DNA of 56,769 nt from Acidimicrobiia bacterium (GCA_017882905.1 JADGOO010000196.1:1-56769), one strand, 5' to 3'. Counted from the first letter of the stretch, positions 35,562-44,352 are shown. Numbers and translations: made by a program. The notes: a model not told the origin generated them from the sequence alone.

Positions 35562-37223
35562 GTGAGCGCGCCCAGCACCTTCGCCGAGCTCGTGCTCAGC
35601 CGAGCCGACGACGACACCACCGGGCTGCTGTACGAAGACGAACGATGGTCGTGGCGCGAGGTGGTCGCCGAAGCGCGTGTACGCGCCGAGCTGCTCGTGC
35701 GGGCGCGCCGTCCCGGCCCGTTCCATGTGGGCGTGCTGCTCGAGAACGTGCCGGAGTTCATGTTCGTGTTCATGGGCGCCGGCCTCGTCGGCGCCGCGGT
35801 CGTTGGCATCAACCCGACGCGCCGCGGCGCCGAGCTCGCCCGCGACATCAACCACACCGATTGCCAGCTGATCGTGACCGACGGCTCGATGCGGCCGCTG
35901 CTCGACGGCATCGCGCTCGATGTCACGCCCGACCGCATCCTCGACATCGACGGACAGGAGTACCGCAGGGCACTCGACGTCGCAGCCGAGTCGGCCGGCG
36001 GCGACAGCATTGTCGCCCTCACCTCACCAGATCCCGACACGCTGCTCGCACTGCTGTTCACATCGGGTTCCACGGGTGCACCGAAGGCCGTGCGAATGAC
36101 GCAGGGCCGCGCCGCACGCGTGGTTGCCAACGCGCTGTTCTCGCCCGACGACGTGCTGTATTGCGCGATGCCCCTCTACCACGGCAACGCGCTCAACGCG
36201 AACCTCTTCCCGGCGCTGCGCTCCGGCGCAACGATCGCGCTGCGCCGCAAGTTCTCGGCCTCGGGGTTCCTGCCCGACGCGCGGCGCTACGGCGTCACGT
36301 TCTTCAACACCGTCGGTCGAGCGTTGAACCACATCCTGTCCACGCCCCCGACCGACGACGACCGCAATCACTCGATCAAGTACGTGCTCGGTCCCGAGTC
36401 GGCACCGGCCGACGTGCGTGCGTTCCGCAAGCGCTTCGGCCCACCCGTGATCGAGGGCTACGGCTCGAGCGAGAACGCGATCATCCTCGTACCGGACCCG
36501 GCGCTGCCGAAGGGCTCGCTCGGCCGCCCGCTCGAGGGCATCGACGTGGTGATCCTCGATCCGATGACGGCCGTGGAGAAGGCCCGAGCGCGATTCGACG
36601 AGCACGGCCGGTTGCTCAACGCCGGCGAGGCGATCGGCGAGCTCGTGAGCCGCAACGCAACGGCGCGCTTCGAGGGCTACTACAACAATCCCGAAGCCGA
36701 CGCGGAGCGCACCCGCAACGGCTGGTACTGGTCGGGCGATCTCGGCTATTGCGACGAAGCCGGCGTGTTCTGGTTCGCGGGGCGCAACGCCGACTGGCTC
36801 CGGGTCGACGGCGAGAACTTCGCCGCGGCACCGATCGAGCGCATTCTGGCGCGGTTCCCCGGCGCCGATGGCGTGGCCGTGTATGCCGTGCCCGACAGCC
36901 GGACGGGTGATCAGGTGATGGGCGCGATCGAGATGCTCGCCGGTACCGCGTTCGATCCCGATGCCTTTGCCACCTTCCTCGACGAGCAGCGTGATCTCGG
37001 CACCAAGTGGGCGCCGCGATATGTGCGCGTCATCGAATCGCTGCCGGTGGGAGCCACGAACAAGATCGACAAGCGGCCGCTTCGGGCGCAGCGGTGGGAC
37101 ACCTCGGATCCGGTCTACTGGCGCGCGCCGCGCGCCGCCGCGTACGTGCGCTTCACGGTCGCCGACGCGCAGGCGCTGCGCGCCGAGTTCGACCACAACG
37201 GCCGCGCCAACTTGCTCGTCTGA
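35562..37223 (+). CDS. Acyl-CoA synthetase (FadD/AMP-binding family)
   Basis: The 553-residue adenylate-forming enzyme starts at GTG 35562, two bases after the P450 stop. It contains the P-loop 'LLFTSGSTGAPKAVRMTQG', 'VIEGYGSSENAI', 'GWYWSGDLGYCDEAGVFWFAGRN' (in two motifs, YWSGDLG and AGRN), and the C-terminal 'NKIDKRPLRAQRW' with the catalytic lysine. It resembles FadD17/FadD-type ligases that activate long-chain or cyclic carboxylic acids with CoA. In context it would prime the acid produced by the BVMO/P450 steps for beta-oxidation (inference). The nearby TetR gene is convergent. Confidence 0.92.
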   Translation: MSAPSTFAELVLSRADDDTTGLLYEDERWSWREVVAEARVRAELLVRARRPGPFHVGVLLENVPEFMFVFMGAGLVGAAVVGINPTRRGAELARDINHTDCQLIVTDGSMRPLLDGIALDVTPDRILDIDGQEYRRALDVAAESAGGDSIVALTSPDPDTLLALLFTSGSTGAPKAVRMTQGRAARVVANALFSPDDVLYCAMPLYHGNALNANLFPALRSGATIALRRKFSASGFLPDARRYGVTFFNTVGRALNHILSTPPTDDDRNHSIKYVLGPESAPADVRAFRKRFGPPVIEGYGSSENAIILVPDPALPKGSLGRPLEGIDVVILDPMTAVEKARARFDEHGRLLNAGEAIGELVSRNATARFEGYYNNPEADAERTRNGWYWSGDLGYCDEAGVFWFAGRNADWLRVDGENFAAAPIERILARFPGADGVAVYAVPDSRTGDQVMGAIEMLAGTAFDPDAFATFLDEQRDLGTKWAPRYVRVIESLPVGATNKIDKRPLRAQRWDTSDPVYWRAPRAAAYVRFTVADAQALRAEFDHNGRANLLV

Positions 37224-37250
37224 CCGGGATGGCGGCGCGGCCGGCCGGCG

Positions 37251-37826
37251 TCAACCCGTGGCCCGCATCGTCGAGCGGCGCGGCAATCCGGCGAAGCTGC
37301 GCAGGTTGGCGAGCAGCACGTCGGGATCGGGATGGGGCACGAGGTAGTGCGAGTACGCCACCCGCAAGCAGAGCTCGGCCGCCTGCTCGCTCGACAGGTG
37401 ACCGCTGCGCACCGCCGGTACCTGTTGCAGCGCGTCGCCGAGCAGGCGCGCCAGCGCGTCGATCTGGATCGGGAGCGCGCGGGCGAGCGACTGCAGCGCG
37501 AACTGCGGGTCGGCACCGATCGGATCCGGACCCATCAGACCATCGAGGTAGTTCACGAGATACCGAAGCGCGGCATCGAGCCTCCGGGCCGGGCTTCGAT
37601 GCCCCTCGATCACCGCGCGCAGGCCGCGATCGAACTGCTCTTGCTCATAGCCCGCGATGGCAGCCAGGAGATCTGCCTTCGTGGGGAACCACCGGTAGAG
37701 CGTTGGACGAGAAACTCCCGCCGCGACGGCGATCGCCGACAGCGTCAGCTTGCCCGGCCCACGCTCGCTGATCGCTTGCCTGGTTGCGGCAAGGATCGCT
37801 TCCCGACTCGTCGAGCTGCCCTGCAC
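37251..37826 (-). CDS. TetR-family regulator of the oxygenase cluster
   Basis: The 191-residue protein has an N-terminal HTH ('REAILAATRQAISERG', 'LSAIAVAAGVSRPTLYRWFP') and a helical ligand-binding domain with 'LDAALRYLVNYLDGLMG'. Its promoter region holds TTACA-N14-TGTAA, which matches the site upstream of the lipocalin-P450-FadD transcript, suggesting that it autoregulates and controls that cluster. It is convergent with the ligase gene 27 bases away and divergent from the BTAD regulator. Confidence 0.9.
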   Translation of the reverse strand: MQGSSTSREAILAATRQAISERGPGKLTLSAIAVAAGVSRPTLYRWFPTKADLLAAIAGYEQEQFDRGLRAVIEGHRSPARRLDAALRYLVNYLDGLMGPDPIGADPQFALQSLARALPIQIDALARLLGDALQQVPAVRSGHLSSEQAAELCLRVAYSHYLVPHPDPDVLLANLRSFAGLPRRSTMRATG

Positions 37827-37836
37827 GCCTCGACCA

Positions 37837-37861
37837 TTACACGTGCCCTGTGGGTTGTAAA
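37837..37861. promoter_or_regulatory. TetR-type operator candidate, copy 2
   Basis: TTACA (37837-37841) and TGTAA (37856-37860) are separated by 14 bases, and the following bases give TGTAAAG as in copy 1 at 33138. The site begins ten bases upstream of the tetR start codon and could also influence the divergent BTAD gene. Confidence 0.6.
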
Positions 37862-37921
37862 GCTGTCAGGTAGCCGGCTCGCCGGCGACGACTGCGCTCG
37901 AACGCTCCCGCGAGTGCGACA

Positions 37922-40900
37922 ATGCCCGCCGTGAGCACGCCGCGCGAGTCGATCACGAGCGTGCGGATCTTGGGCGGAGTGCACGCGGTCGCGGCCGATG
38001 GCTCACTCGTCGATCTGCCGAGCGCGAGCCAGCGCCGCCTGCTCGCAATCCTGGCGCTGCACGCGCCTCGCCGGTTGCGTTCCGAGTGGCTCGCTGACAC
38101 ATTGGAGATCTCTCCGGGGGCACTGCGCACATCGGTGTCGCGCGTGCGCGCCACGCTCGGTGCCGCGATGCTCGAGACGGCAAGCACCGGTTACGCGCTC
38201 GTCGGCGAGGTCGACGCCACTCGGTTCTGCGACGCCGTCGCCGCGGCCGCCGGCGCCGGCGACCGAGTGCGCGCCCTGCAGCTGGCGCTCGGTCTCTGGA
38301 ACGGCGCGCCCCTCGACGAGTTCTGCGGCGAGCGGTGGGCCGACGGCGACAGCGCGCGCCTCACCGAGATCCACGCGGGCACGGTCGACGATCTTGCCGA
38401 GGCGCTGGTCGACGCCCGTCAGGCGGCCGACGCAGTTGCGCAGCTCGAGAGCCAGATCGCCCGCTACCCGTATCGCGACCGCTCTCGAGGGCTCTTGATA
38501 CGGGCACTGTCGAGCTCCGGGCGCCAAGCCGACGCACTGCGCGCGTTCCAGCAGTACCGGGCAGTCCTCATCGAGGAGTTCGGCACCGATCCGTCGCCCG
38601 ACGTCGTGCGCATCGAACGGCGAATCGCAACCGGCTGGGATGGCGTCGCGGCGGCACCGGTCGCTCGCGCCGTGACCGGCGCGGCGGCGACTCGGCCCGC
38701 CTTCGACATCCCGCTTCCGTCTTCGCTCATGCACCAAGAAGGGTTCGTGGGTCGCCACGAGGCCATGAAGACGCTCGCAAACGAGCTCGACCGAGCCTCG
38801 GAGTCGGGCTTGCGATGCGTGTTGATCGGAGGCGAGGCCGGCATTGGCAAGACTGCGCTGTTGGCCGCGTTCGCCGCGGAGCTCATGTCGTCGGCCACGG
38901 CCACGGTGGCCTACGGGCGTTGCGACGAGACCGGCGCTGCGCTTCAGCCGTTCCGGACCGTCCTCGCCGCATGCGTCGAGCACGCACCGACCGACATGCT
39001 GACCGAACACGTCGCGCGGCACGGCGGCGAGCTCGGCCGCATCTGTCCGTCGCTCGCCTTGCGAGTGACGACCACACCATCGGCGACCGCTTCCGACGAC
39101 GCGACCGAGCGGTACCTCGCGTTCGAAGCAGCTTCCGACCTGCTCCGCCGAATCGCATCGCCACGGCCTTTGGTGGTGATGCTCGACGATCTGCAGTGGG
39201 CCGAACCGACGGCACTCCTGTTGCTCCGCCACCTTGCCCACGCACTCGCCGATGCGCCGGTGCTGCTCGTGCTGAGTCGACGCGACGCCGGCGAGGCGGA
39301 ATCAGAAGCGCTGCGACTCGCATTGGCCGACGTCGCCCGCACTGACGCGCGCCGTCTCGACCTGCTCGGACTCGAAGATCACGAGCTCGGCGACCTGGTC
39401 TCAGTCAGTGTGCGCGGCGCTCACGGACGCGCCGAGGCTGTCGTCGCCGCGCTGCACACGCAGACGGCAGGAAATCCGCTCTACGCCTCGCAGCTGATCC
39501 GCCACTGGTCCGAGACGAGCTTCGACCCAACGGTCGTTCCACCGAGTCTGCGCGACGTCGTGTGGAGCCGCATCAACGCCATCGGCGACGACGCGACCGA
39601 CGTCCTCATGGCGGCGTCGGTCCTCGGCGTGGATTTCGACGAAGCCGTGCTGCTCGACATGCTCGATCTCCCGGAATCGACCGTGATCGACACGCTCGAC
39701 GCGGCCGAGCGCAACGGGCTCCTGATCGACGCAGGGTCGGTTCGCAGATCGCTGCGCTTCGTCCACGCGCTCATCGCAAGTGCGCTGTACACCGAGCTCG
39801 GAAGCTCTCGACGAGCCCGGCTCCACGGGCTCGCGGCCCATGCGCTCGAGAACGGCGTCGACGAGCTGCCGCCAAGCATCGTGGTCCAGCTCGCGCGCCA
39901 CTGCGCGCTCGCCGGCCGGCCGGCCGAGGCTCTGAGCTGGTCCACCCGCGCCGGCGATCACGCGCTCGACCATCTCGCGCCCACCGAAGCCGCGCAGCAC
40001 TATCGGGTGGCGCTCGACCTCGCGATCGCGCTCGACCGACCCGACGCCGTGCAGGCTGATCTACTCGTGCGCCTCGGGGACGCGCAGCACCGCTGCGGCG
40101 ACAGCGAGGTGCACGCCACGCTCGCCGAGGGCGCGCGCCTCGCGCAACGCAGCGGGGCGCACGACGCACTCGTGCGGGCGGTGTTCGCGGCCGACCGCGG
40201 CTTCATGCGCGTCGACAACAGTGCGCCGGAGTACTTGGCGACCATCGAAGCGGCGATCGCGGTCACTGAACGCACCGACGTGCCCACGTACGCGCGCCTG
40301 CGCGCACTGCTTGCGCGCAGCCTCGTGTTCACGCCCGACGCGGCGCGGCGGCTCGCCGCCGCGCACGAGGCACTCGATCTCGCGACCGAGCACGGCGACC
40401 CCACGCTGCTCGCGCAGGTTGCGCCGGCAGTGCTGTATGCGCTGTGGGGTCCTGGGCGCCGTGCGCTGCGATCACGCGTGGCCGCGGCCGCGACTCACGC
40501 CGCCGAGAGCACGGGCGACCCGAGGCTCCAGTTCGGCGCGCACCTCGCGGCCTACAACGCGGCAGTGGAATCGGCCGACCACGTGGTCGCGGCGCGCAGC
40601 CAGGCCCGGATGCGAGCGATCGCTCAGGCCATCGGCGAACCTCACCTGCGGTGGACGATCGGCCTGCACGACACGTTCGACACCATGATGGCCGGCCGGC
40701 TCGACGAGGCAGAAGCCATCGCCACGGCAACCCTCGACCTCGGCATGCAGATCGGGGAGCGCGACGCGTTCACCTTCTTCGCGGGGGAGCTCTTCGTGAT
40801 CGGCACGTTCGCCGGGCGCCACGAAGAGCTGCTGCCTCTCGTGGAACAAGCCGCGCGCGAAAGCCCGAGCGTCATCCCGTTCACCCTCGGCTATGCGATC

Positions 40901-41401
40901 GTCTGCGCTGCGATCGGACGGGTCGAAGTCGCTCGCGAGATCCTGAGCGAAGGGCTGGCGAACCGGTTCAGCGAGATCTCGGTCGACAACATGTGGATGA
41001 CCTCGGTGATCGGATACGCAGTGCTCGCCGTCGAGCTCGGCGATGCCGAGACGGCGGCCTACCTGCTCCCGCTCATCGAGCCCTTCTCCGACGAGGTCGC
41101 GTTCAACGGCGTGACCAGCCAAGGTCCCGTCGCCGCGTACGTGGGCAAGCTCGCATCGCTGCTCGGCGAGCACGACGTTGCCGAGGAGCGCCTCCGACTG
41201 GCACTCGACATCGCCACCTCGTTCGGTTGGATGTACCACCGGGCCACCACGCTGTTCGCGCTGGCGCAGGCCCGGTACCGCCGAAACGGCAGCCTCGACA
41301 GCGAATCGGAGGCGTGGCTCACCGAAGCGTCGGAGCTGTGCCGTGCGCGCGGCTTTCGCAACTGGATACCGCAGATCGACGCGCTCGCAGCTGCGCCGTG
41401 A
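37922..41401 (+). CDS. BTAD-domain transcriptional regulator with AAA-type ATPase
   Basis: The 1159-residue regulator has an N-terminal OmpR-like winged helix (about 13-95, 'LPSASQRRLLAILALHAPRR', 'LRTSVSRVRATLG') and a bacterial transcriptional activation domain (about 100-240, 'LLIRALSSSGRQADALRAFQ'). A STAND/AAA ATPase begins near 270 ('EGFVGRHEAMKTLANEL'), with Walker A 'GGEAGIGKTALL' (about 303) and Walker B 'VVMLDDLQWAEP' (about 418). A long TPR-like helical C-terminus runs from about 640. There is no C-terminal LuxR HTH. Such proteins are signal-responsive activators of secondary or lipid metabolism. The start is ATG 37922 or GTG 37931. Confidence 0.92.
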   Translation: MPAVSTPRESITSVRILGGVHAVAADGSLVDLPSASQRRLLAILALHAPRRLRSEWLADTLEISPGALRTSVSRVRATLGAAMLETASTGYALVGEVDATRFCDAVAAAAGAGDRVRALQLALGLWNGAPLDEFCGERWADGDSARLTEIHAGTVDDLAEALVDARQAADAVAQLESQIARYPYRDRSRGLLIRALSSSGRQADALRAFQQYRAVLIEEFGTDPSPDVVRIERRIATGWDGVAAAPVARAVTGAAATRPAFDIPLPSSLMHQEGFVGRHEAMKTLANELDRASESGLRCVLIGGEAGIGKTALLAAFAAELMSSATATVAYGRCDETGAALQPFRTVLAACVEHAPTDMLTEHVARHGGELGRICPSLALRVTTTPSATASDDATERYLAFEAASDLLRRIASPRPLVVMLDDLQWAEPTALLLLRHLAHALADAPVLLVLSRRDAGEAESEALRLALADVARTDARRLDLLGLEDHELGDLVSVSVRGAHGRAEAVVAALHTQTAGNPLYASQLIRHWSETSFDPTVVPPSLRDVVWSRINAIGDDATDVLMAASVLGVDFDEAVLLDMLDLPESTVIDTLDAAERNGLLIDAGSVRRSLRFVHALIASALYTELGSSRRARLHGLAAHALENGVDELPPSIVVQLARHCALAGRPAEALSWSTRAGDHALDHLAPTEAAQHYRVALDLAIALDRPDAVQADLLVRLGDAQHRCGDSEVHATLAEGARLAQRSGAHDALVRAVFAADRGFMRVDNSAPEYLATIEAAIAVTERTDVPTYARLRALLARSLVFTPDAARRLAAAHEALDLATEHGDPTLLAQVAPAVLYALWGPGRRALRSRVAAAATHAAESTGDPRLQFGAHLAAYNAAVESADHVVAARSQARMRAIAQAIGEPHLRWTIGLHDTFDTMMAGRLDEAEAIATATLDLGMQIGERDAFTFFAGELFVIGTFAGRHEELLPLVEQAARESPSVIPFTLGYAIVCAAIGRVEVAREILSEGLANRFSEISVDNMWMTSVIGYAVLAVELGDAETAAYLLPLIEPFSDEVAFNGVTSQGPVAAYVGKLASLLGEHDVAEERLRLALDIATSFGWMYHRATTLFALAQARYRRNGSLDSESEAWLTEASELCRARGFRNWIPQIDALAAAP

Positions 41402-41411
41402 CGCCAGTACG

Positions 41412-41672
41412 TCAGCCCTCGACGAGCACCTGCAGCGTCTCCTGGCGCACACCGTCGTGCTCCATGGCGGCAGCCGCCTGCGGCGAGCGGATTGCCTCCT
41501 CGTAGAGCTCCATGCTCGCGGCCTCCACGATAAGCCCGACACGGTTCGGCTGGATCGGGTCGACGAAGGTACGGGCCGTGATGCCGAGCGGACCGAAGAT
41601 CTCGTGACGCTTCGGCGATTTGAGCCAGTGGTCGACATCGTCGACCTCGTGAAAGATCAGGATCGTCCGCAT
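41412..41672 (-). CDS. Small dimeric alpha/beta-barrel-like hypothetical protein
   Basis: The 86-residue protein starts at ATG 41672 with GGAGG just upstream. It reads 'RTILIFHEVDDVDHWLKSP' at the start, 'VGLIVEAASMELYEEAI' in the middle and 'MEHDGVRQETLQVLVEG' at the end. Alternating strands and helices suggest a ferredoxin-like or ABM/YCII-type fold. No catalytic residue set is recognisable. It converges on the BTAD gene with only ten bases between. Function unknown. Confidence 0.75.
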   Translation of the reverse strand: MRTILIFHEVDDVDHWLKSPKRHEIFGPLGITARTFVDPIQPNRVGLIVEAASMELYEEAIRSPQAAAAMEHDGVRQETLQVLVEG

Positions 41673-41725
41673 CGCACCTCCTTCGGACTGCGCGACGATG
41701 CCCGGATCACCGCGTCAGTCGCGCG

Positions 41726-42598
41726 TCACCGCGCCTCGAGCCCGTTCGAGTGGGCACGGCTCACGGTGATGTCGCCGAACGCGGTGCGCGCCCGCACCTC
41801 GACCGTGTCCTCGCCGGCCTCGGGCTGCGCGACGTCGTCGAGGTTGTTCGCGACGCGGCCGAACTGCGTCTTCAGGTCGAGCCACGCCGCAACGCCCTCC
41901 GCCACGCCGATCTCGACGCGGCCGCGAGACGTTTCGGCGACGACCGCACCATGCGCCACGCCGTCGACATGGACGTCTCCGTTCGCGGTCTTCGCCATGA
42001 CGGCGGCCCGCGCCTGGTCGACGACGATGCTGCCGTTCGCCGACGTCGCCCGAAGCTCTCCGGTGACATCACCGATCCACGTGCTGCCGTTGGAGTTCTT
42101 GATGACTGCCGGCCCGTCGATGCTGTCGATGCGCACTGCGCCCGAGCTCGTGGTGACCTCGACGGTGCCGATGGCCTGCTCGACGGAGATGTCGCCGACG
42201 CTCGTCTTGAGCTGCAGCGCTCCGGCGCGCGCGATGTGGAAGTCGCCGGCGCTGGCCTTGAACGTGCAATCGCCGAGGCGCCCGGTGGACCGAAACGATG
42301 CGACGGCCGTGTCGCCCTGCACGGTGGATCCCGACGGCAGTTCGATGCGCACATCGATCGACTCTGCGCCACCCCAGAACGTGTGCTGGCGCCAGCCCTT
42401 CGGTCCTTTGATGAGCAGCTGACCGCCTGCGAACTCGACGCGCGTCTGCTGCGCGGCGGAGACGTCGGCCTTGCGCCCACTGTTGGTCGGTTGCACTTCG
42501 ACGACCGTGTCGGCCCGGTCACTCGCCTCGATCCGGATGTCGCCGACCGCGATCTCGACGCACACCGAGATGGGTTCAGGAGTGTCGAACGTGGGCAT
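41726..42598 (-). CDS. DUF4097-family beta-repeat protein
   Basis: The 290-residue protein (ATG 42598) consists of about ten short beta-turn repeats such as 'SVGDISVEQAIGTVEVTT', 'SSGAVRIDSIDGPAVIKN', 'ANGSIVVDQARAAVMAKT' and 'ANGDVHVDGVAHGAVVAE', the pattern of DUF4097 right-handed beta-solenoids, with no signal peptide or transmembrane helix. In actinobacteria such proteins commonly sit next to a small DNA-binding gene, as here (35 bases downstream of the RHH-like gene). The role is unknown, possibly in envelope stress. The longer frame to 42742 overlaps the neighbour and was rejected. Confidence 0.85.
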   Translation of the reverse strand: MPTFDTPEPISVCVEIAVGDIRIEASDRADTVVEVQPTNSGRKADVSAAQQTRVEFAGGQLLIKGPKGWRQHTFWGGAESIDVRIELPSGSTVQGDTAVASFRSTGRLGDCTFKASAGDFHIARAGALQLKTSVGDISVEQAIGTVEVTTSSGAVRIDSIDGPAVIKNSNGSTWIGDVTGELRATSANGSIVVDQARAAVMAKTANGDVHVDGVAHGAVVAETSRGRVEIGVAEGVAAWLDLKTQFGRVANNLDDVAQPEAGEDTVEVRARTAFGDITVSRAHSNGLEAR

Positions 42599-42633
42599 GG
42601 GGCCGTCCTTTCGATCCGTCGACGGGAACGCGC

Positions 42634-43176
42634 CTAGCGCGCCCACCCGGTGTATTGCTGCGTGCCTCGCGAGCCCTTGCGACCGGCGCGACGGCCGGGA
42701 TCGGCGCGTTCCACCGCCGCCGCGGCGGCGCGCACGAGCCACGTGTTGACCGAGAGGCCCTCGCCCGCGGCCGCCTGTTCCACTCGCGCCTTGAGGCTCT
42801 CCGGCATGCGCACGTTGATCCGCGCCACGCCGCCGTCATCGGTGTCGGAGGAGTCGAGCGGCGCCCCACCGGGCGTCGGCCGCACGTCGGGAATCTCGCC
42901 GGCGTCGTCGACTACCGCATCGGTCGCACGATCGGCCGGCGACGACACGGCGAACACGAGCTCGCCGCCACGGAGCCGCAGCTCCACTGAACCGGGCGCG
43001 AGCTCGCAGGTGATCTCCTCCGCCGCGAGGGCCAGCGCGTCTTGCAGCGCGAGTCGGATGGCGGCGTCGAGGGGCGCCACCAAGCGCTGCGCCAGCGCCC
43101 GAGCATCGTCGCCACCGGCCTCGGCGGCCGCGAGCAGCTGACGTTGGATGTCGTCGACGTACCGGCGAAGATCCAT
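42634..43176 (-). CDS. Ribbon-helix-helix-type DNA-binding protein (HicB/Arc-like C-terminus)
   Basis: The 180-residue protein has a helical N-terminal part, a beta-rich middle ('CELAPGSVELRLRGGELVFA'), a Pro/Asp linker, and a C-terminal RHH module 'VARINVRMPESLKARVEQAA' followed by 'GLSVNTWLVRAAAAAV' (about 117-155). The end is basic, 'RRAGRKGSRG'. RHH proteins bind palindromic operators as dimers. The start codon at 43174-43176 lies inside a triple half-site array, so autorepression is very likely. It is co-transcribed with the DUF4097 gene. It might be called an antitoxin, but no toxin gene follows. Confidence 0.82.
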   Translation of the reverse strand: MDLRRYVDDIQRQLLAAAEAGGDDARALAQRLVAPLDAAIRLALQDALALAAEEITCELAPGSVELRLRGGELVFAVSSPADRATDAVVDDAGEIPDVRPTPGGAPLDSSDTDDGGVARINVRMPESLKARVEQAAAGEGLSVNTWLVRAAAAAVERADPGRRAGRKGSRGTQQYTGWAR

Positions 43177-43206
43177 GATGCCATCATGGCATCATAATGA
43201 TGCCAT
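43175..43206. promoter_or_regulatory. Triple half-site operator over RHH gene start
   Basis: The 10-mer ATGATGCCAT occurs at 43175-43184 and 43197-43206, and its reverse complement ATGGCATCAT at 43186-43195, each separated by a single base (11-bp phasing). The first two form a perfect 21-bp palindrome that includes the start codon of the RHH gene; TTGACA on the minus strand (43208-43213) abuts the third. This is the expected shape of an RHH autoregulatory operator. Confidence 0.75.
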
Positions 43207-43249
43207 TGTCAAGCCATTCTGGCACCACTCGCCGGCGCGAGCCGGAATG

Positions 43250-43530
43250 TCACGAGTCCCGCTCCCGCTCGTCGTCGGGCAGCAGCTCGCGCGGGGAACG
43301 CGGCCCGGTGTAGCCCGCGGCGCCGATCACCTCCATCGGCCGTCCGCACCGGGGGCACCGCCCAATGCGATCGATGCTCCGTCGACGAGCACGCCAACGC
43401 TGCCTCGCAGCACCGTGCATCGAACCCACGCGTCGGGCACGTTCGTCTTCCACATCTGCGCGCACATCACCGGGATCAGCCCGACGGGCGTCGCGTCCCA
43501 CGCATTCGTGAGGAGGTTCGTGGGCACCAT
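43250..43530 (-). pseudogene. Probable frameshifted small gene
   Basis: Two minus-strand frames show coding-like third-base GC in succession: from ATG 43530 ('MVPTNLLTNAWDATPVGLIP', 'VPDAWVRCTVLRGSVGVLVD'), and then, shifted by one base around 43360-43390, a zinc-ribbon-like tail ('RCPRCGRPMEVIGAAGYTG') ending with TGA at 43250. Neither frame alone gives a sensible protein. A one-base indel in a small gene would explain both; I do not recognise the family. Alternatively these are two unrelated fragments. Confidence 0.35.
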
Positions 43531-43637
43531 CAGCTACTGACGCTTTCGACGGTGGGGATCGAGCTGCCAACGGGGTCGGCGCACGCCGGCCCCGTTGGCG
43601 CGTTCACACGCGGATGCCACAAGTCGGCGGCGGTTCC

Positions 43638-43649
43638 TACCATGACGGT
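43638..43649 (+). promoter_or_regulatory. Candidate -10 element of leaderless GNAT transcript
   Basis: TACCAT (43638-43643) is followed by six bases and then GTG 43650, with no Shine-Dalgarno. This supports the GTG as the start of the acetyltransferase rather than the upstream ATG at 43614. Confidence 0.4.
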
Positions 43650-44114
43650 GTGACGCCGACGCTTCGCCGTATGACTGACGCCGAGATCACGGAGTTCATC
43701 GTCGCTTCCCGCGCCGGCTACATCGCGCAACGGGTCGAGTCGGGCGACGACATCGCCGTCGCGGCACGCGAGGCCGATGAGCAATCGGCTGCGATGTTCC
43801 CAGATGGCCAGCCGGGGCCGGGTCATGCCCTGTACCGCGTCGAAGACGACGGTGAGCCGGTCGGCTCGTTGTGGATCGGCCCCGCCTCGCCGGACCAACC
43901 CGACTCGTGTTGGATCTGGGACATCGTCATCGACGAGGCCCACCGCGGGCGCGGTTTCGGCAAGGCCGCGATGCTGCTCGCCGAAGACGAGGCGCGCTCG
44001 AAGGGCGCAGCTGAGCTCGGGTTGAACGTCTTTGGGCACAACACCGTTGCTCGACGCCTGTACGAGAACCTCGGCTACGGGACCGTCTCGATGCGCATGT
44101 CGAAACCGTTGTGA
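43650..44114 (+). CDS. GNAT-family N-acetyltransferase
   Basis: The 154-residue protein has 'ALYRVEDDGEPVGSLWIG', 'CWIWDIVIDEAHRGRGFGKA' (the acetyl-CoA pyrophosphate loop RGRGFG) and 'LGLNVFGHNTVARRLYENLG', the hallmarks of RimI-like GNAT enzymes. The acceptor substrate (protein N-terminus, small amine or antibiotic) is not evident. It is the only intact gene in the first half of a region rich in broken genes. Confidence 0.88.
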   Translation: MTPTLRRMTDAEITEFIVASRAGYIAQRVESGDDIAVAAREADEQSAAMFPDGQPGPGHALYRVEDDGEPVGSLWIGPASPDQPDSCWIWDIVIDEAHRGRGFGKAAMLLAEDEARSKGAAELGLNVFGHNTVARRLYENLGYGTVSMRMSKPL

Positions 44115-44352
44115 CCCGCGCGCGAACCGCATGCGACCGGTCTCGAGCCGCCGTTGATCGTGTCGTAGTCGGAGCAGTCGCAGTCGCGGCCGGACCGTTG
44201 GGGACCATTTGCAGACGGCGGCCGCTCGACCTTGGCGGCAACGGCTGCGGACGACGTGCGGACGGCGCACCGCACAGTCGCTCCAGCACCCGGCCGCATG
44301 GCGCCGGGAGGGGAAGGCTTCCCGATGGGAGACCGCCACAACGGAGGCAGAC
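44115..44352. other. Non-coding or degenerate spacer
   Basis: No frame on either strand shows a start, RBS and coding-like third-base GC here. The right edge carries GGAGG (about 44344-44348), which serves the disrupted secreted gene at 44353. I see no structured RNA or repeat. Confidence 0.4.

Noticed and set aside
42634-43176. Toxin-antitoxin module
   Set aside because: The RHH-like protein resembles antitoxins in its DNA-binding part, but no HicA-, RelE- or PIN-like toxin gene is adjacent.
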